A stretch of 64,000 nt of DNA. Origin: Euborellia annulipes. Its lineage: Eukaryota > Arthropoda > Insecta > Dermaptera > Anisolabididae. The stretch is from contig JAKCPI010027472.1 in NCBI GenBank assembly GCA_023213315.1, positions 1-64,000 on the forward strand, written 5' to 3'. Shown piece by piece: positions 45,710 to 56,782 of the stretch; position 1 is the stretch's first letter, and each line of letters opens with the position of its first letter. The notes beneath the pieces were generated by a model. It did not search any database, was not told the origin of the DNA, and saw nothing but the letters and a program-made list of their open reading frames with translations. The position numbers were made by a program, and so were the translations under genes.

Positions 45710-45884
45710 AAAAAATTATGGTGTGACTGGTGGCACAGCACATAACTTTCTTTTGAAAGTTGTGTTTTGAGCTTATCACACAATATTTTTTGTGTCGGCA
45801 TATATTTAGTAATATCTGACAGTACAACATTTGAATTCAAGATATAAAATTTATAAATCAATGAAGTCAGTGGCTGTTTTTCTA
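45710..45884 (+). repeat. PB repeat 5' part, interrupted by mariner
   Basis: AATTATGGTGTGACTGG hairpin, then TTCAAGATATAAAATTTATA AATCA. The mariner at 45885 follows a TA and the rest of the body does not resume after it. Confidence 0.65.
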
Positions 45885-46378
45885 CCAGGTCATTCAATAA
45901 GTCCGTAGGATAAGTAAGAAAAAAAACAAAATTTTGACAAAACTCGAAAACATAGGTGCCTTCGAGGGCGATACAACGAGTATAGCGATTTTCCAACTTT
46001 TCGATACCACTTTGATAGTACGGTTTATCTTTTTCGTCAAAATAGACATCAGTTTCAGCGATTACTTCAATTCAATTAAATTTCTTCTCAGCAAGCAATC
46101 TCTTGAGATCTGAAAACAGGAAAAAGTCGCTGGGGGCTAAATCTGGAGAATATGGTGGGTAGGTAAGCAATTCGAAGCAATGCTTTATTAAAACTCGAAA
46201 TTCAATTTTTTCCATTTTTTTTTTCAATAACAAAAGTTGCTTCACATAAAATTCTATAACTCACGAATCAATAGTTAGATTGCTGTCAAATTTATACACG
46301 TATCGTTTGAAGGTTAGTACTAAATAAAAATCATATGGAAAAAATTCTAGTAACGCCATCTATATGTCATCCTACGGG
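45885..46378 (-). mobile_element. Internally deleted mariner element
   Basis: Begins after TA with CCAGGTCATTCAATAAGTCC, a mariner-type inverted repeat; the opposite end keeps only part (CATCCTACGG). On the minus strand a transposase start (MEKIEFRVLIKHCF at 46214) runs straight into the C-terminal block (YPPYSPDLAPSDFFLF), a stop, then KLENRYTRCIALEGTYV. The helix-turn-helix and most of the catalytic domain are deleted, so it is not autonomous. Confidence 0.8.
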
Positions 46379-46463
46379 CAGGAGAAGGAGCAGGTGCAGC
46401 CAAAATAAAAGCCTCCGATTTAATACAATTAAAAGAGACGTTTCGGGTGAATTTTATTTACCC

Positions 46464-46645
46464 ATAGGTATTTTAATTTTTACTGTAATCATATACAATT
46501 TCTTTTTAATTTAACATGTACAAAAAATTATCATTTGATCAAGATTCTGATTAAAGAATCAGAGACCCCAAGCAAGTAAATGATAATTTTTTTGTACATG
46601 TCAAATTAAAAAGAAATTGTATGATTACAGTAGACATTAAAATAC
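46464..46645. repeat. Fold-back with about 70-bp arms and a GAAACGTC remnant
   Basis: GGTATTTTAATTTTTACTGT AATCATATACAATTTC pairs with its complement at 46578-46645. Just outside, 46438-46445 (minus) reads GAAACGTC, preceded by GGGT/ACCC, but the CTGANGA box is lost. It is probably a member of the hammerhead fold-back group. Confidence 0.65.
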
Positions 46646-47349
46646 CGCAAAACGGCTATTAGACATTTCATGAACTGTCTAAAAATTTTATTCGCTTCGT
46701 GTAACTGACCGACCATTACACGCTCTGTCTGAAGTTCACGAAATGTCTAATTTCACGGGGTGTCTACGACATATATATGGTTGTGAATGTATTTTTAGTG
46801 GTGGGAAATAAACATGGAATGGAATCTGATCTTTAAACTTATTATCTTTTATTGAGGGGGGGGGGGGGGGGGAAAATGTGTAGATCACGAAAATAGTTAT
46901 TTAATTTTCAAGGATACAAGTTTAACATCATTTTAATAATTTTTTCTTTTTTTTTTTTGATTAGTTTTAATAGTCAAGTGAAATGAGGAAAATTACAAAA
47001 GACGCATTTGAAGGAAGGAGAAAAAAATTTAGGATGTTTTTAAAATGCACAAATAAAATAACACATATTCAACATGCTCTGTTAAAAACAGAAACAAAAA
47101 TTTCAATATTATTTCGATAAAGCCTAAAGGGCAAAAAGATCATTTGGAATATTTATCTTTTTTTTGAGTAAGTGAAACATGAATGCTCCGCTCCATTCCG
47201 ATTGATATCACTAGTCACAAAAGTTGCGGTGTTATGTCAATAAAAATACCAAACGACTGCGAGATAGTAAGGGCTTTAACTCACCCTCTAAGGGAAATAT
47301 TTACTGATATATGCAAAAAGAAAAAACCATGAGAGGTATTTTGGCTTAA

Positions 47350-47824
47350 AAATTGTGATTGGTTGCACAGGCCATAGCTTTCTCTTACCTTAGGTAATTG
47401 AAAGTTGTGTTCTGTTTACAGAAAAATATTTATATTTTGATAGCTCTTCCCTATGAAGTACAAGAGTAAAGTGTGCTTGAAAAGGCAAAATAAGAATATA
47501 CATTTTAAAGTGCATTTAAAAAATAATTGATTTTTCAATTTTAATCAAAATCGTTGGAGCGAATTTTGAGAAGATCGAAAAAAATTAAAAAAGTACATCA
47601 GTAAAATACTAGTACTAATTGGCCGATTTTGTTCAAAAGCTTCCTCTTAAGTGCCAGGGGAGTATCTAATTAAATATCAAATTTTACCTTCCTAACTCTT
47701 TTTGTTCCAGACAAGCCACTTTACGGGATTCACTCATTTGGACTCAAAAATCTCGACATCATCTTTTTGACAAGAATTTAACACTTTCCCTATATATATA
47801 TTTCATATATAGGTAAGAAAAAGT
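47350..47824 (+). repeat. PB repeat, shortened copy
   Basis: TAGCTTTCTCTTACCTTAGG, AAAATCGTTGGAGCGAATTT, AGTACTAATTGGCCGATTTT and the end ATATATAGGTAAGAAAAAGT. Confidence 0.75.
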
Positions 47825-48070
47825 AAAAAGGTATAAAGTTTCTGCTTCTAAATCAATTCTTCATTACCACCTCCCCAAACCAGTTAAAAAAAAAAAAAAA
47901 CTAAACTTTGAAACATGATTAATGACCCAACTAATTAATAAAATGTTTCCACTGGCTGAATATAATTTCAGATTCATTTTATTACAACAAACGAAAAATG
48001 AGATCGCAACGAAAATTTTTCCTGAGAAGTAAAAATAAATGCGGGACGAAGCAAGTATTCTATTTAAAAC

Positions 48071-48875
48071 CAAGGATGGGCAGGATCGAGATCCTTTTGG
48101 ATTTAAGTACAGGTACGTACAGTAAGGGATATAGCGAATTGTGGCTGTTGTATAATTAGATTAATGATTAGGATACAATATTATTGGCCAATAATATCAT
48201 TAATCTTTAGGATTTAAATCCGAAAATCAGATCCGATGAAGGATTTTCGGATATGAATCGAAATCCTTTTTTTCAGGAGGATCTTGGATCTGGATCGAAA
48301 TCATATTTGCTCTCTGGATCTAGGATCGGATCGCGAATTATTTTCGAAGGTTTAGCAATCCTGGATTTTTGTGATCCTCTTCAAAGAATTGCCAACGCTT
48401 TAAAATTTAATCTTCTTCTTCTTCTGTCCTCGCCATTATTAATCCCGCGGTGCGGGGTCAACGGAAGGACCTCACTCTTTCCCTCCAACCCTATCATAGG
48501 TTTTTACGACCGGAAGAAATATGACAGGCCGGTCCGTCCCACGGTCTGACGCCTGTTGAAAAGAGGAAGGAAGAGACAGACATTTAAAGAACTGTCCAAG
48601 CTCGGGCAGCTCGTGGTCGCCATCCACGTACCCACAAGATGTGGGCCCCTGAGCAAATTTAATAAATATTTATATCCTTTTAAAGACCTAAAAATCAAGT
48701 CCGGATCGGATTTTCGGATCGCGGATCTGGATTTGCGGATAGGAATAGCGATGCGATCCGTTTACTAAATCGGATCGGATCCTCCGAGTTTGTCGGATCC
48801 CTAATCCTTTTGTGGCTCCCGGATCTGCGGATCGGATCGCTGATCCTTTTAAAGGATGTTTGTTGCCCATCTCTG
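48071..48875. mobile_element. hAT-type element with nested repeat
   Basis: CAAGGATGGGCAGGATCGAG at the left, GTTGCCCATCTCTG at the right, perfect 8-bp duplication TTTAAAAC (48063-48070, 48876-48883). Subterminal arrays of GGATC/GATCC (GGATCGGATTTTCGGATCGC) on both sides. Family 4 repeat inserted at 48425-48660. Confidence 0.85.
48425..48660 (-). repeat. Dispersed repeat family 4, longest copy
   Basis: TTAATCCCGCGGTGCGGGGT at the far end, CCGTCCCACGGTCTGACGCC, then AGCTCGGGCAGCTCGTGGTC and CCACAAGATGTGGGCCCCTG. Several small ORFs overlap it, none convincing. Confidence 0.8.
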
Positions 48876-49829
48876 TTTAAAACAATGAATTGGATTTGGG
48901 AAAAAAAACTATATTTTCTTCAATTTTTTTTTTTTTTTCATAACAATAAAAATCCTTTTTGAAAATTTTTTTTTTTTTCTTCAAATAAACCAACTTCAGC
49001 AACACCACTTAAGGAGAATGAAATGATTAATCAGAAATATTTAACAAGTTGGTTTCCAGATAATTCGGACTCTTCGGATTTTCAAAAAAAATATTTTTTT
49101 TTTTTATTTTGTTTGGCTTTGAGGGAGGGGAAGAGGTGGGTAAATTATTGATTTAAAACTTTAAGGAAAATTATAACCTCAGAATGAGATAATCATTGAT
49201 TACAGTTCTAATCCAAGACAGCTTATAATACGTAGACTGCGTCATTAGCAAGTAATTATGCATAAAGAGTCTCGAGGTCAAAATCATCACTTTGTATGGG
49301 TTTATTTATAAAACTCTTAAAAATGGATTTCCCCTTTAAAAATTTTACATATCATTTAGTTCAGCGGTTCTTAAGCTTTCGTATTACGTAGTGCCCCCTC
49401 CCTCATCTGAAATAAAAAACATAATAGTTGATGGCAAACACGAGATGGCAGAGCTCAGACTGGCATGCCAAACTAGTCTATCCCTTTCTCCCAACAAGTG
49501 TCAAGCTGTGCGACGAGCTCTTACTTTTTGCTTCCATTCTATATCTCTAAATGCCTGATATTAAAAAAATTTACATTTTTATTACAGCTCGTCGACTTGG
49601 TGGATAACGCCTGGTGTTCTCGCCACCCGCATGACAACCCCAGAAGCAATTTTTTTTCCAAGGAAATTTGATATTTCAGTTAAAGGGAGGTGCAAAATAT
49701 TATCATTAACTAAAAAATTTGCCACTGATTTTTACCTATATTGGAATAAAATTCATTGTCTTCTCAAAAAATCTTTTTAATATTGATAGTTTTTTTACTT
49801 TCTCTTACCTAGCCCTATATACCGGAATA
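48876..49829. other. No gene seen
   Basis: 49365-49410 (CAGCGGTTCTTAAGC) resembles a hAT end without a partner. TTACTTTCTCTTACC at 49796 is a short PB repeat end. Otherwise A/T-rich. Confidence 0.4.
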
Positions 49830-50524
49830 TACGAGGTGTGTACAAAAAGAAACCGAACTTTTGATGTATCAGCTTTATTGCTTATTGTACAACGTTTTAA
49901 GCACAGGCCCTCTACTGGCAATACACCGTTCCCATTGTTCCTTCCTTTTTGGAACGCCTCCTGGAACACATTTTGTGAAACGGCGCGCAGGCTTCTCGTC
50001 TCATTGTCCTATATCCCCTCTATGGTTTGAAAACGACGTCCTTTCAACTTGTTTTTCAGTTTGCGAAACCGAAAAAAGTCTGCTGGGGCTGGGTCCGGAG
50101 AATACGGTGGATGGGGCACAATGGGAATGTGGTGTTTTGCTAGATAGCTGCAGACAAGGAGTGACGCGTGACTGGCGCATTGTCATGATGCAACATCCAA
50201 CTCTGGTTTTCCCACAATTCAGGCCTCTTCTTGCGCACATTATCCTTTTTCCTGTTTTTCCTGTTTCCCAAGCTGAAAAACACGTTGAAAGGACGACGCG
50301 TCGATTCTAAGCCATAGAGGATATATAGGACAATGCGACGAGAAGCCTTCGCGCCGTCCAACAAAATGTGTTCCTGGAGGCGTTCCAAAAATGGAAGAAA
50401 CTATGGGAACAGGGTATTGCCAGTAGAGGGGACTATTTTGAAAGGGACAGTGCTTAAAATGTTGTACAATAAGCAATAAAGCTGATACAGCAAAAGTTCG
50501 GTTTCTTTTTGTACACACCTCGTA
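49830..50524. mobile_element. Fold-back mariner made of two inverted 3' halves
   Basis: The ends TACGAGGTGTGTAC and GTACACACCTCGTA are flanked by TA. From both ends inward the sequence encodes a mariner C-terminus: plus strand 50270-50450 (SLRAV, LEAFQKWKKLWEQGIASRGD) and minus strand 50040-49880. Between them the minus strand encodes RKKRPELWENQSWMLHHDNA, the catalytic block with HHDNAP. The N-terminal half is absent, so it is inactive. Confidence 0.85.
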
Positions 50525-50632
50525 TATATTAATATATATACTCGTATAATGAAATGAATGAAATAAATTTTATTGTTCTGAGAACTGTTGTTCTCTTAAC
50601 ACTTTACAATAGTTAACAATCAATAATCAATG

Positions 50633-50892
50633 CTTTTCGTTTTTTCATATTTTCTCAAAATTCGATCTAACGTTTTTGAATAAAATTTATAAATCAATTA
50701 ATTTTTTAGATGCTCTTTAAATTGTATATTCTCATTTTGACCTCAAAGTTATTTGAGTGTATTCTTGTACTTCATAGAAGACCTAGGTAACAAAATATAA
50801 ATATTTTTCTATTTATAAATTTTATATCTTGAAGTCTATTGTACCGCACTGCTGGAAACTAAATATGTGTCGACACAAAAATCTGGAGTGAC
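50633..50892 (-). repeat. PB repeat 5' part, interrupted
   Basis: TTTTCTCAAAATTCGATCTA, AATTGTATATTCTCATTTTG, then the 5' hairpin start GTCGACACAAAAATCTGG AGTGAC, cut by the retro-insert that follows. Confidence 0.7.
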
Positions 50893-51310
50893 CATGGCAG
50901 GCACTGGATTGGAATATTGGATCTCACCACAATAGCCCTCAGGCAACTCTACGGGGAGAGGGAGTTGCTATGACATCCCGTCCTGTGGAAGGGACGCTAA
51001 GAAGTTTCCCTCTCAGTGATGCATTCTTCGAAAGGAGTAGGCTACACCGCCGGTGCTGAGGGAGTCCCTCCTCAAACTAGGACATCCTCCATAGCTTAGA
51101 AGAGGTTGGATAAAAGGAACCAGAAATAAGGATTAGTTCAAGAGCTAGAAACGAACGCAGAAGGAGGAGTTAGAGATAGGAAATGATGTAACTTCACGGG
51201 GTGCCGGTAGATGGCTACGGCTAGAGGCCGGTTGGGTTTGAGGTGTGTGTCTTCGTGCACGGAAGCACCTCGGGTAAATAAAAGGGGTCGATAGGAATTT
51301 CAAATAAAAA
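50893..51310 (+). mobile_element. Probable non-LTR retrotransposon 3' UTR
   Basis: A block of about 410 bp with much higher GC than its surroundings, without ORF, ending in a hairpin (GGTGTGTGTCTTCGTGCACG GAAGCACC) and then an A-rich simple-repeat tail. It interrupts a PB repeat hairpin. The layout fits a 5'-truncated retrotransposon 3' end; the clade is not recognised. Confidence 0.5.
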
Positions 51311-51475
51311 AAAAAATAAATAAAATAAAAATCAAATAAAATATTTCATAATATATTTTATATATTTAATTTATTAACATATTATATGAATAACAAATTG
51401 TCATTAGATATATAATCAAAAATAAATAAATAAATAAAAATAAAATAAATAAATAAATAAAAACAATATCATAAC
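51303..51475. repeat. (AAAT)n microsatellite
   Basis: Runs of AAATAAATAAAA at 51306-51345 and 51420-51465, separated by A/T-rich sequence. It looks like an expanded retrotransposon tail. Confidence 0.7.
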
Positions 51476-52144
51476 ATATTTCAGGACTACAATTTAAGAC
51501 TTTAAGCACAAATTATAAAATGACTAGAAACATCACATGGTATTCAAACTTTGAAATAAATAACTATCCAGAATATTTATATGCTCTCATTCTCTCTCTC
51601 GTCTTCTCACATTTATAAAATTTTTTTGTTCTTTCTCTCCCTCACTCTCTCCTCCTTTTGAGAAATTAGTGGTGATGTCAATGAAGATGTCGATGTCCAG
51701 GATTTATTTGCGTTGTAGCATTTTTTATTAAAATAAGGAAAGTCATTATATCAAATTAAATTTTTTATTATTCTATGAAGGCACTATTTTTTTTTTTTTT
51801 TTTTTGTCGAAATCTAATAAATCCAATAAGAAAATTAGATTCGAATGAGGAAGGTGCCATTATTATTAAATATTTAATAAATAACACTTTCTAGAAAGAG
51901 ATTGTTAAAAGATGTGAGGAGATTTTTTATATCTTTAAGACATCAAATATTAAAGCTTTAAATTTATAATTCGTTTTATTTACTTTTTTATCTTCTTTGT
52001 ATTATATTCAATGGATGGATTCGTCCAGAATTTTTTTTTACAACTCGCTAATTATGGAATGAATTTATTCGTATTTTATTAATAATGAATAATTTGTCGC
52101 ACTGGAATCACTCATTCAAAAATTCAAAAAGTTAAATATTTGTA
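51476..52144. other. No gene seen
   Basis: A pyrimidine tract (TCTCTCTCTCGTC) lies at 51590-51655. No exon structure. Confidence 0.4.
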
Positions 52145-52259
52145 CAGTCGGGGCCACAAATGCCTGATATTGAGGCAACAATTCCGACGGCTAGGCATTT
52201 TAGTTGCCTAAGCTAAAGGCTCCACTCTCGAGCATATCAGGCACTTGTGGTGTCAACTG
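52145..52259. mobile_element. TA-flanked MITE, family CAGTCGGCGCC, short copy
   Basis: CAGTCGGGGCCACAAATGCC TGATAT at the left, ATATCAGGCACTTGTGGTGT CAACTG at the right, TA on both sides. At 115 bp it is deleted internally compared with 30089-30362. Confidence 0.8.
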
Positions 52260-52261
52260 TA

Positions 52262-55200
52262 CTGTAAATTTTAACAAAATACCAATTAAGAACAAGAGTC
52301 CTATGAGAAGGTGTTTAAAAACTTACTGAAAATAATAATTTTATTAATTAGAGTTATAAAATTTAATTAAGTATATTATAATAAAATATTTCTAAAAATT
52401 CCAAGATATTTTTTTCAGGTGATATTATTTTATTTTTATAAATTAGAATCTCTAGTTTACAAATACCTGTATGTCCTTGCTATTAAACTATCTATTTCAA
52501 AAATCAAGTATTTTAAAATTTCCTAGTATTTTTCTTAAAAAATAGTAACTAATGAAACCTGGTTACTGTTTTATATTTTAAAAGATAAAAAATTTTAGTT
52601 ATCTGTAATTTGTACAAATTTGTAATTGATAAAATCATCAATTAATACAAAACCAACGGCTTAGTGTCTTATTTAATTTATAAAAAATTTGTTTTTATTT
52701 ATCAAGAAAAGTGTTTTTTTTTTTTTTATTAATAATCAGTGCATTACGATGACCAATTGTTTTTACCAATTAATTAATTAATCTTAAGTTAATGTAGATA
52801 TAGGCATATATTCGAATTAATTAATGATAATATTAATATAAATTTTGTGAGTTTAAGTGAAAGCTTAAGACCAGTGCATTAGAGTGAATATTAATTATAA
52901 AAAAAAAAAATTCCATTTAGCAAGAAGTAGATACGTATTTAAAAAAAAACCAGACGTCATAATTAAATAAATATTTAACCAACCAATATATGCGACACCT
53001 TCTTTTAGCTTCAATTTTCATTATATTAATTAATATACATTTATAGCCTATGAAATGTTGAAAATTATAAGCAACTATCTCAAAAAAAAATTCATATTTT
53101 TACGTATCATACAATTTTACTTTCTCGTATACGAAGTATATAAAGAGAAAGTATTGTAACCATAAAAAAAAATTCGACTTCGAGAATTTGATGACCTTCC
53201 CTTAGTCCAAAAAAAAAAAAAAAAACATTTTTGGAGTTATGTCTATGTTTTTGAACATGATTACTGAAATTTGTGGTATATATACTCCTTACACTAAAAT
53301 TGTAGATCTGTATCAATTTTTGGAGTAAATACGACAACTTGACGTGATAAGATATTTCAAAAATTTTCAATTTTTTTTGTTATATTATAATAGATTACTA
53401 TTTTATTTTAAAAAGTTTTTATTCTTTGACATTTTTTCGAATACTCAATATAGTTTTTTAAATAATCGACGAAAAAAAAAAAAAATCAAAACAAAATCCT
53501 ACAAGTGGCAAATAAAAAAAAAAAAAAATGTAAATATAAACAAATTCAAAAATGGTTTTTTAGAGTTTAGTCTTAGGCAAGTCATTCTCGAATTTTTTTT
53601 TATAAATTACAATAAAATTTTTTTATTTAAATGGGACCATGTAAAATATTTCTTACTAATTAATCGTCAATTTGAATAAAAATCCAAAATTCCCTAAATG
53701 TTTATTTTAATTTGAAGGGTAGTGTATTTAATCTTTGACCAGGCAAAAGGTATCAAAAAATTTTATTCAACAAAATAAATTTATGAAAATTACAAGAACT
53801 ATTTAATATTCGGTTCACTTTAATTTCAAAAGAGAAAAATGGAGTTGTTTGACTCAAATATTTTATTTATAAATATTCGAAATAAAAAATTTTTAAAAAT
53901 AATAAATCCAAAAAAAAAAAAATAAATAAATAAATTTTACCTTTATCTATTAGTCATTTTATAATTTTCTTTAAAGAAAATAAATAAAATTTTTATTTAA
54001 TATTTTGACAAAGAGTTCTTGTAATTTTTTTTTTTTATTTTTGATGAATTTACAAAATAAATAAATATTTTTGTATATATTTTTCCGGAATTTTCTTTCT
54101 TATATCAAAAAAAAAAAAAAAAATTCAAATTTTTTTTGTTTGTTTATTTTTCATAAATTCATTGAACAATTTTTCAATTGAATCTATATAAATTTACGTA
54201 TAATACGGAACATGAGGGAATTAAAGAGCTACTTGCATCTTTAAACATTAATAATATTTCATTTTAAATCTCTATTTAAATAAAGATAACATTAAAAAAA
54301 AAAAACGATTGATAAAATTAAATTTCACCTATCTATTTATATAAAAATGAAAAATTTTATATTTTCTAAACACATTCTCAATTAATCTATTTCAAATTAA
54401 GCACACATATAGATATGGAGTAAGGTAGAAATAATTCGAATGTTTTGGGAATAAATTATAATCAAATTTCTTCAATATGTGAACACAAATCTACAATTTA
54501 GTTTTTAGCGTGCTTTATATCTAAGAATTTCTATTTATTCGAGAAGTAAACGATAAAAGCATCGAAAAGTAAACGATATCAATTAGCATCTAACCTAAAC
54601 GTATTCAGATCTGACTAATAATTTATTATATTCAAGGAAGTGGGGACAACTTCTAATCTTATCCCGAGACGCCGCCCGCCAGGGCCTAGCTGCGAAAGAC
54701 GTTCCGAAGATACGTCTTTCATAGCTATACATAAATAAATAAGTTTTAAATTGAGGCAATGATTAAATAAGAAATACTTTAAACAAATTAATTTAACTTA
54801 TATCATGATTTCTATATGATGAATATAAAATTTATCTAGGGCTGCCAACATAAATCGTTTTTTTAGTTAGTTAAAAACCCCATTTTTTATTTAATAGAAT
54901 GAAATTAAAATATGATTTGAATTATTCAATGACATATCGTTCAAATTAAATAATTCCTTCTAAGAAAAAAGACAAATTAAATAAAAAAGGATTAAAATCT
55001 TGCCCCATTACGCTAAACAAAAAGAGTGTTGGCAACCATGCATTTGTCTACTTAAATATGCTATCTTTTCATTTAATAGACTTTTTCTAGTTCTACATTT
55101 TCTTATAAACATTCGGACTAGATTGTGATAAAAAACTTGACAGGAGTATTTAAAATAAAGTGATTAGCATCTATTAAGAAAATGATGATTTACAAATATT

Positions 55201-56110
55201 GATATAATAAATAAATAAATAAATAAAGTTTTAAAAAATTTTCTTTATTTTTGTTGTTTGTTATTGTGATCAACTCCATTGCCCAAATTCATTCAGGTTC
55301 CGTGTATGTCGAGAAATTTCATTTCTCATTCTAAAATGACAAGAGAGCATCTATGAATGCACAAAAAATGAAACATCAGCCTGTCAACTGTGATTTTGTG
55401 CATTCAAAGAATTGGGGGTGTCTCCTCCATTCCAGGATGATATATAACTTATATATAAGATATAGAAAATTCTGGATTTAGTAAATAATCAAGATTATAA
55501 ACTCTTAATTCTTGTACTATTGTCAATAGCCAAGTGGATAGGGGCTAAGTATTTAAATACAACTTAGAATGATTTTTTTTTTTTTCAGATTGTGAAACTC
55601 TCATTCAAAATAGTATATTTCAAAAATTAATTAAATATTGTTTAATATTTAAATAAAAAACACAGCCTTTTATTTTAAAGGGGCAACATTAAACAAGCCT
55701 ATAATTATTTAAATTTGTCTTTTTTAAGGTAATAACAAAATACCAAGAGACTTTTTACTATAATTCTGTTACCCATATAAGCCAAAACTTTTTGGTCCGG
55801 TTTTTATTTTTTGATATGTGGTACGATTGGGTCCTAGAACATGAAAATAATTTTTTTCTCAATTCCTTTTTAGGACGAATTAGGGCATGGTGCGAAAACC
55901 ACCACCGGGCCATGGGATGTCAAAAGTTCCCCACCTAAATACTACGTAAGAGTGTATAGAAGAGAAAAGAAATGGAATTGGTAAATTTTGGCTTCCGGGT
56001 TACAAGAAAATACAAATGAATAATAGACTTATTATTATTAGGCTATATTATTATTATTTTGATTTATTTAGAGGATAAAGGTATTTTGTTTTTGATTTAG
56101 GATTGAAACA
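52262..56110. other. Longest repeat-poor stretch; no gene seen
   Basis: Very A/T-rich with many homopolymers. 53118-53200 has a PB-repeat-like end (ACTTTCTCGTATACGAAGTA TATAAAGAGAAAGT). 54660-54725 is a small GC-richer patch with a hairpin (GAAAGACGTTCC / GATACGTCTTTC). A 111-codon ORF (53344-53679) is lysine/phenylalanine-rich noise. Confidence 0.45.
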
Positions 56111-56119
56111 ACCGATCAA

Positions 56120-56330
56120 ACCATTGACACTAAACACTCCTAACAATTGAATCCCTCTTGCTTTAGGTTTCTTACTGCTTCAAATTGAGGATCTCTACAG
56201 ATGCCAGGCATTTGGATAAAAAATCTATTCTCTAAAGAAAGAAAGAATTGCCCACCAATTTTCGAACGAATACCTATGTTGGATAAACGGGTTGTTTTCA
56301 TCGAAACGATCAATGCCTCCATTTTCCAAT

Positions 56331-56420
<90 letters not shown>
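56120..56420 (+). other. Possible poly(A)-tailed retro-insert
   Basis: About 215 bp of more balanced composition (56120-56336) leads directly into an uninterrupted run of about 84 A. That suggests a recent retro-inserted transcript or a sequencing/assembly artefact. The minus frame reads MEALIVSMKTTRLSNIGIRS but lies antisense to the tail. No flanking duplication was identified, and I do not recognise the source. Confidence 0.35.
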
Positions 56421-56426
<6 letters not shown>

Positions 56427-56610
56427 GAGCTGAAAAAAACAAACAAATAATTATTTCAAGTATTTTTAGAAAAATAAGATTTTAAATAAATAGAAATGGT
56501 GTAAGGGAAATGGGTTAATTTACCTATAGAAATTTTGTTAATTTAAATGGACAAAAATTTTATTTTCTTGAAAAATGAAAGGATTGAAATATAGAAGACC
56601 AGAGATAGTA

Positions 56611-56780
56611 CAGTGAGCGCCACAATTAAATCCACAACTGATTTAATGACTGAAAAGGTAAAACGTAAAATCTGAAACATATGATTTTATTTTACCTTTT
56701 CAAATTCAAAATTATTTCACCATAAACCATATGCTTAAGGCTCTAGCTATCAGCTGGGGACTTAATTGTGCCGCTCACTA
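56611..56780. mobile_element. TA-flanked MITE (TIR CAGTGAGCGCCACAATTAA)
   Basis: CAGTGAGCGCCACAATTAA at the left and TTAATTGTGCCGCTCACTA at the right, TA on both sides. The interior has a second inverted pair (AAAAGGTAAAACGTAAAATC / ATTTTACCTTTT). Tc1-like termini. Confidence 0.8.
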
Positions 56781-56782
56781 TA

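Noticed and set aside
49719..50518. Several overlapping ORFs of 79-149 codons on both strands
   Set aside because: They are pieces of the rearranged mariner transposase in different frames, not separate genes.
53344..53679. 111-codon plus-strand ORF
   Set aside because: Almost entirely Lys, Phe, Asn and Leu from A/T homopolymers.
56140..56485. ORFs with poly-Phe / poly-Lys
   Set aside because: They come from the run of about 84 A.
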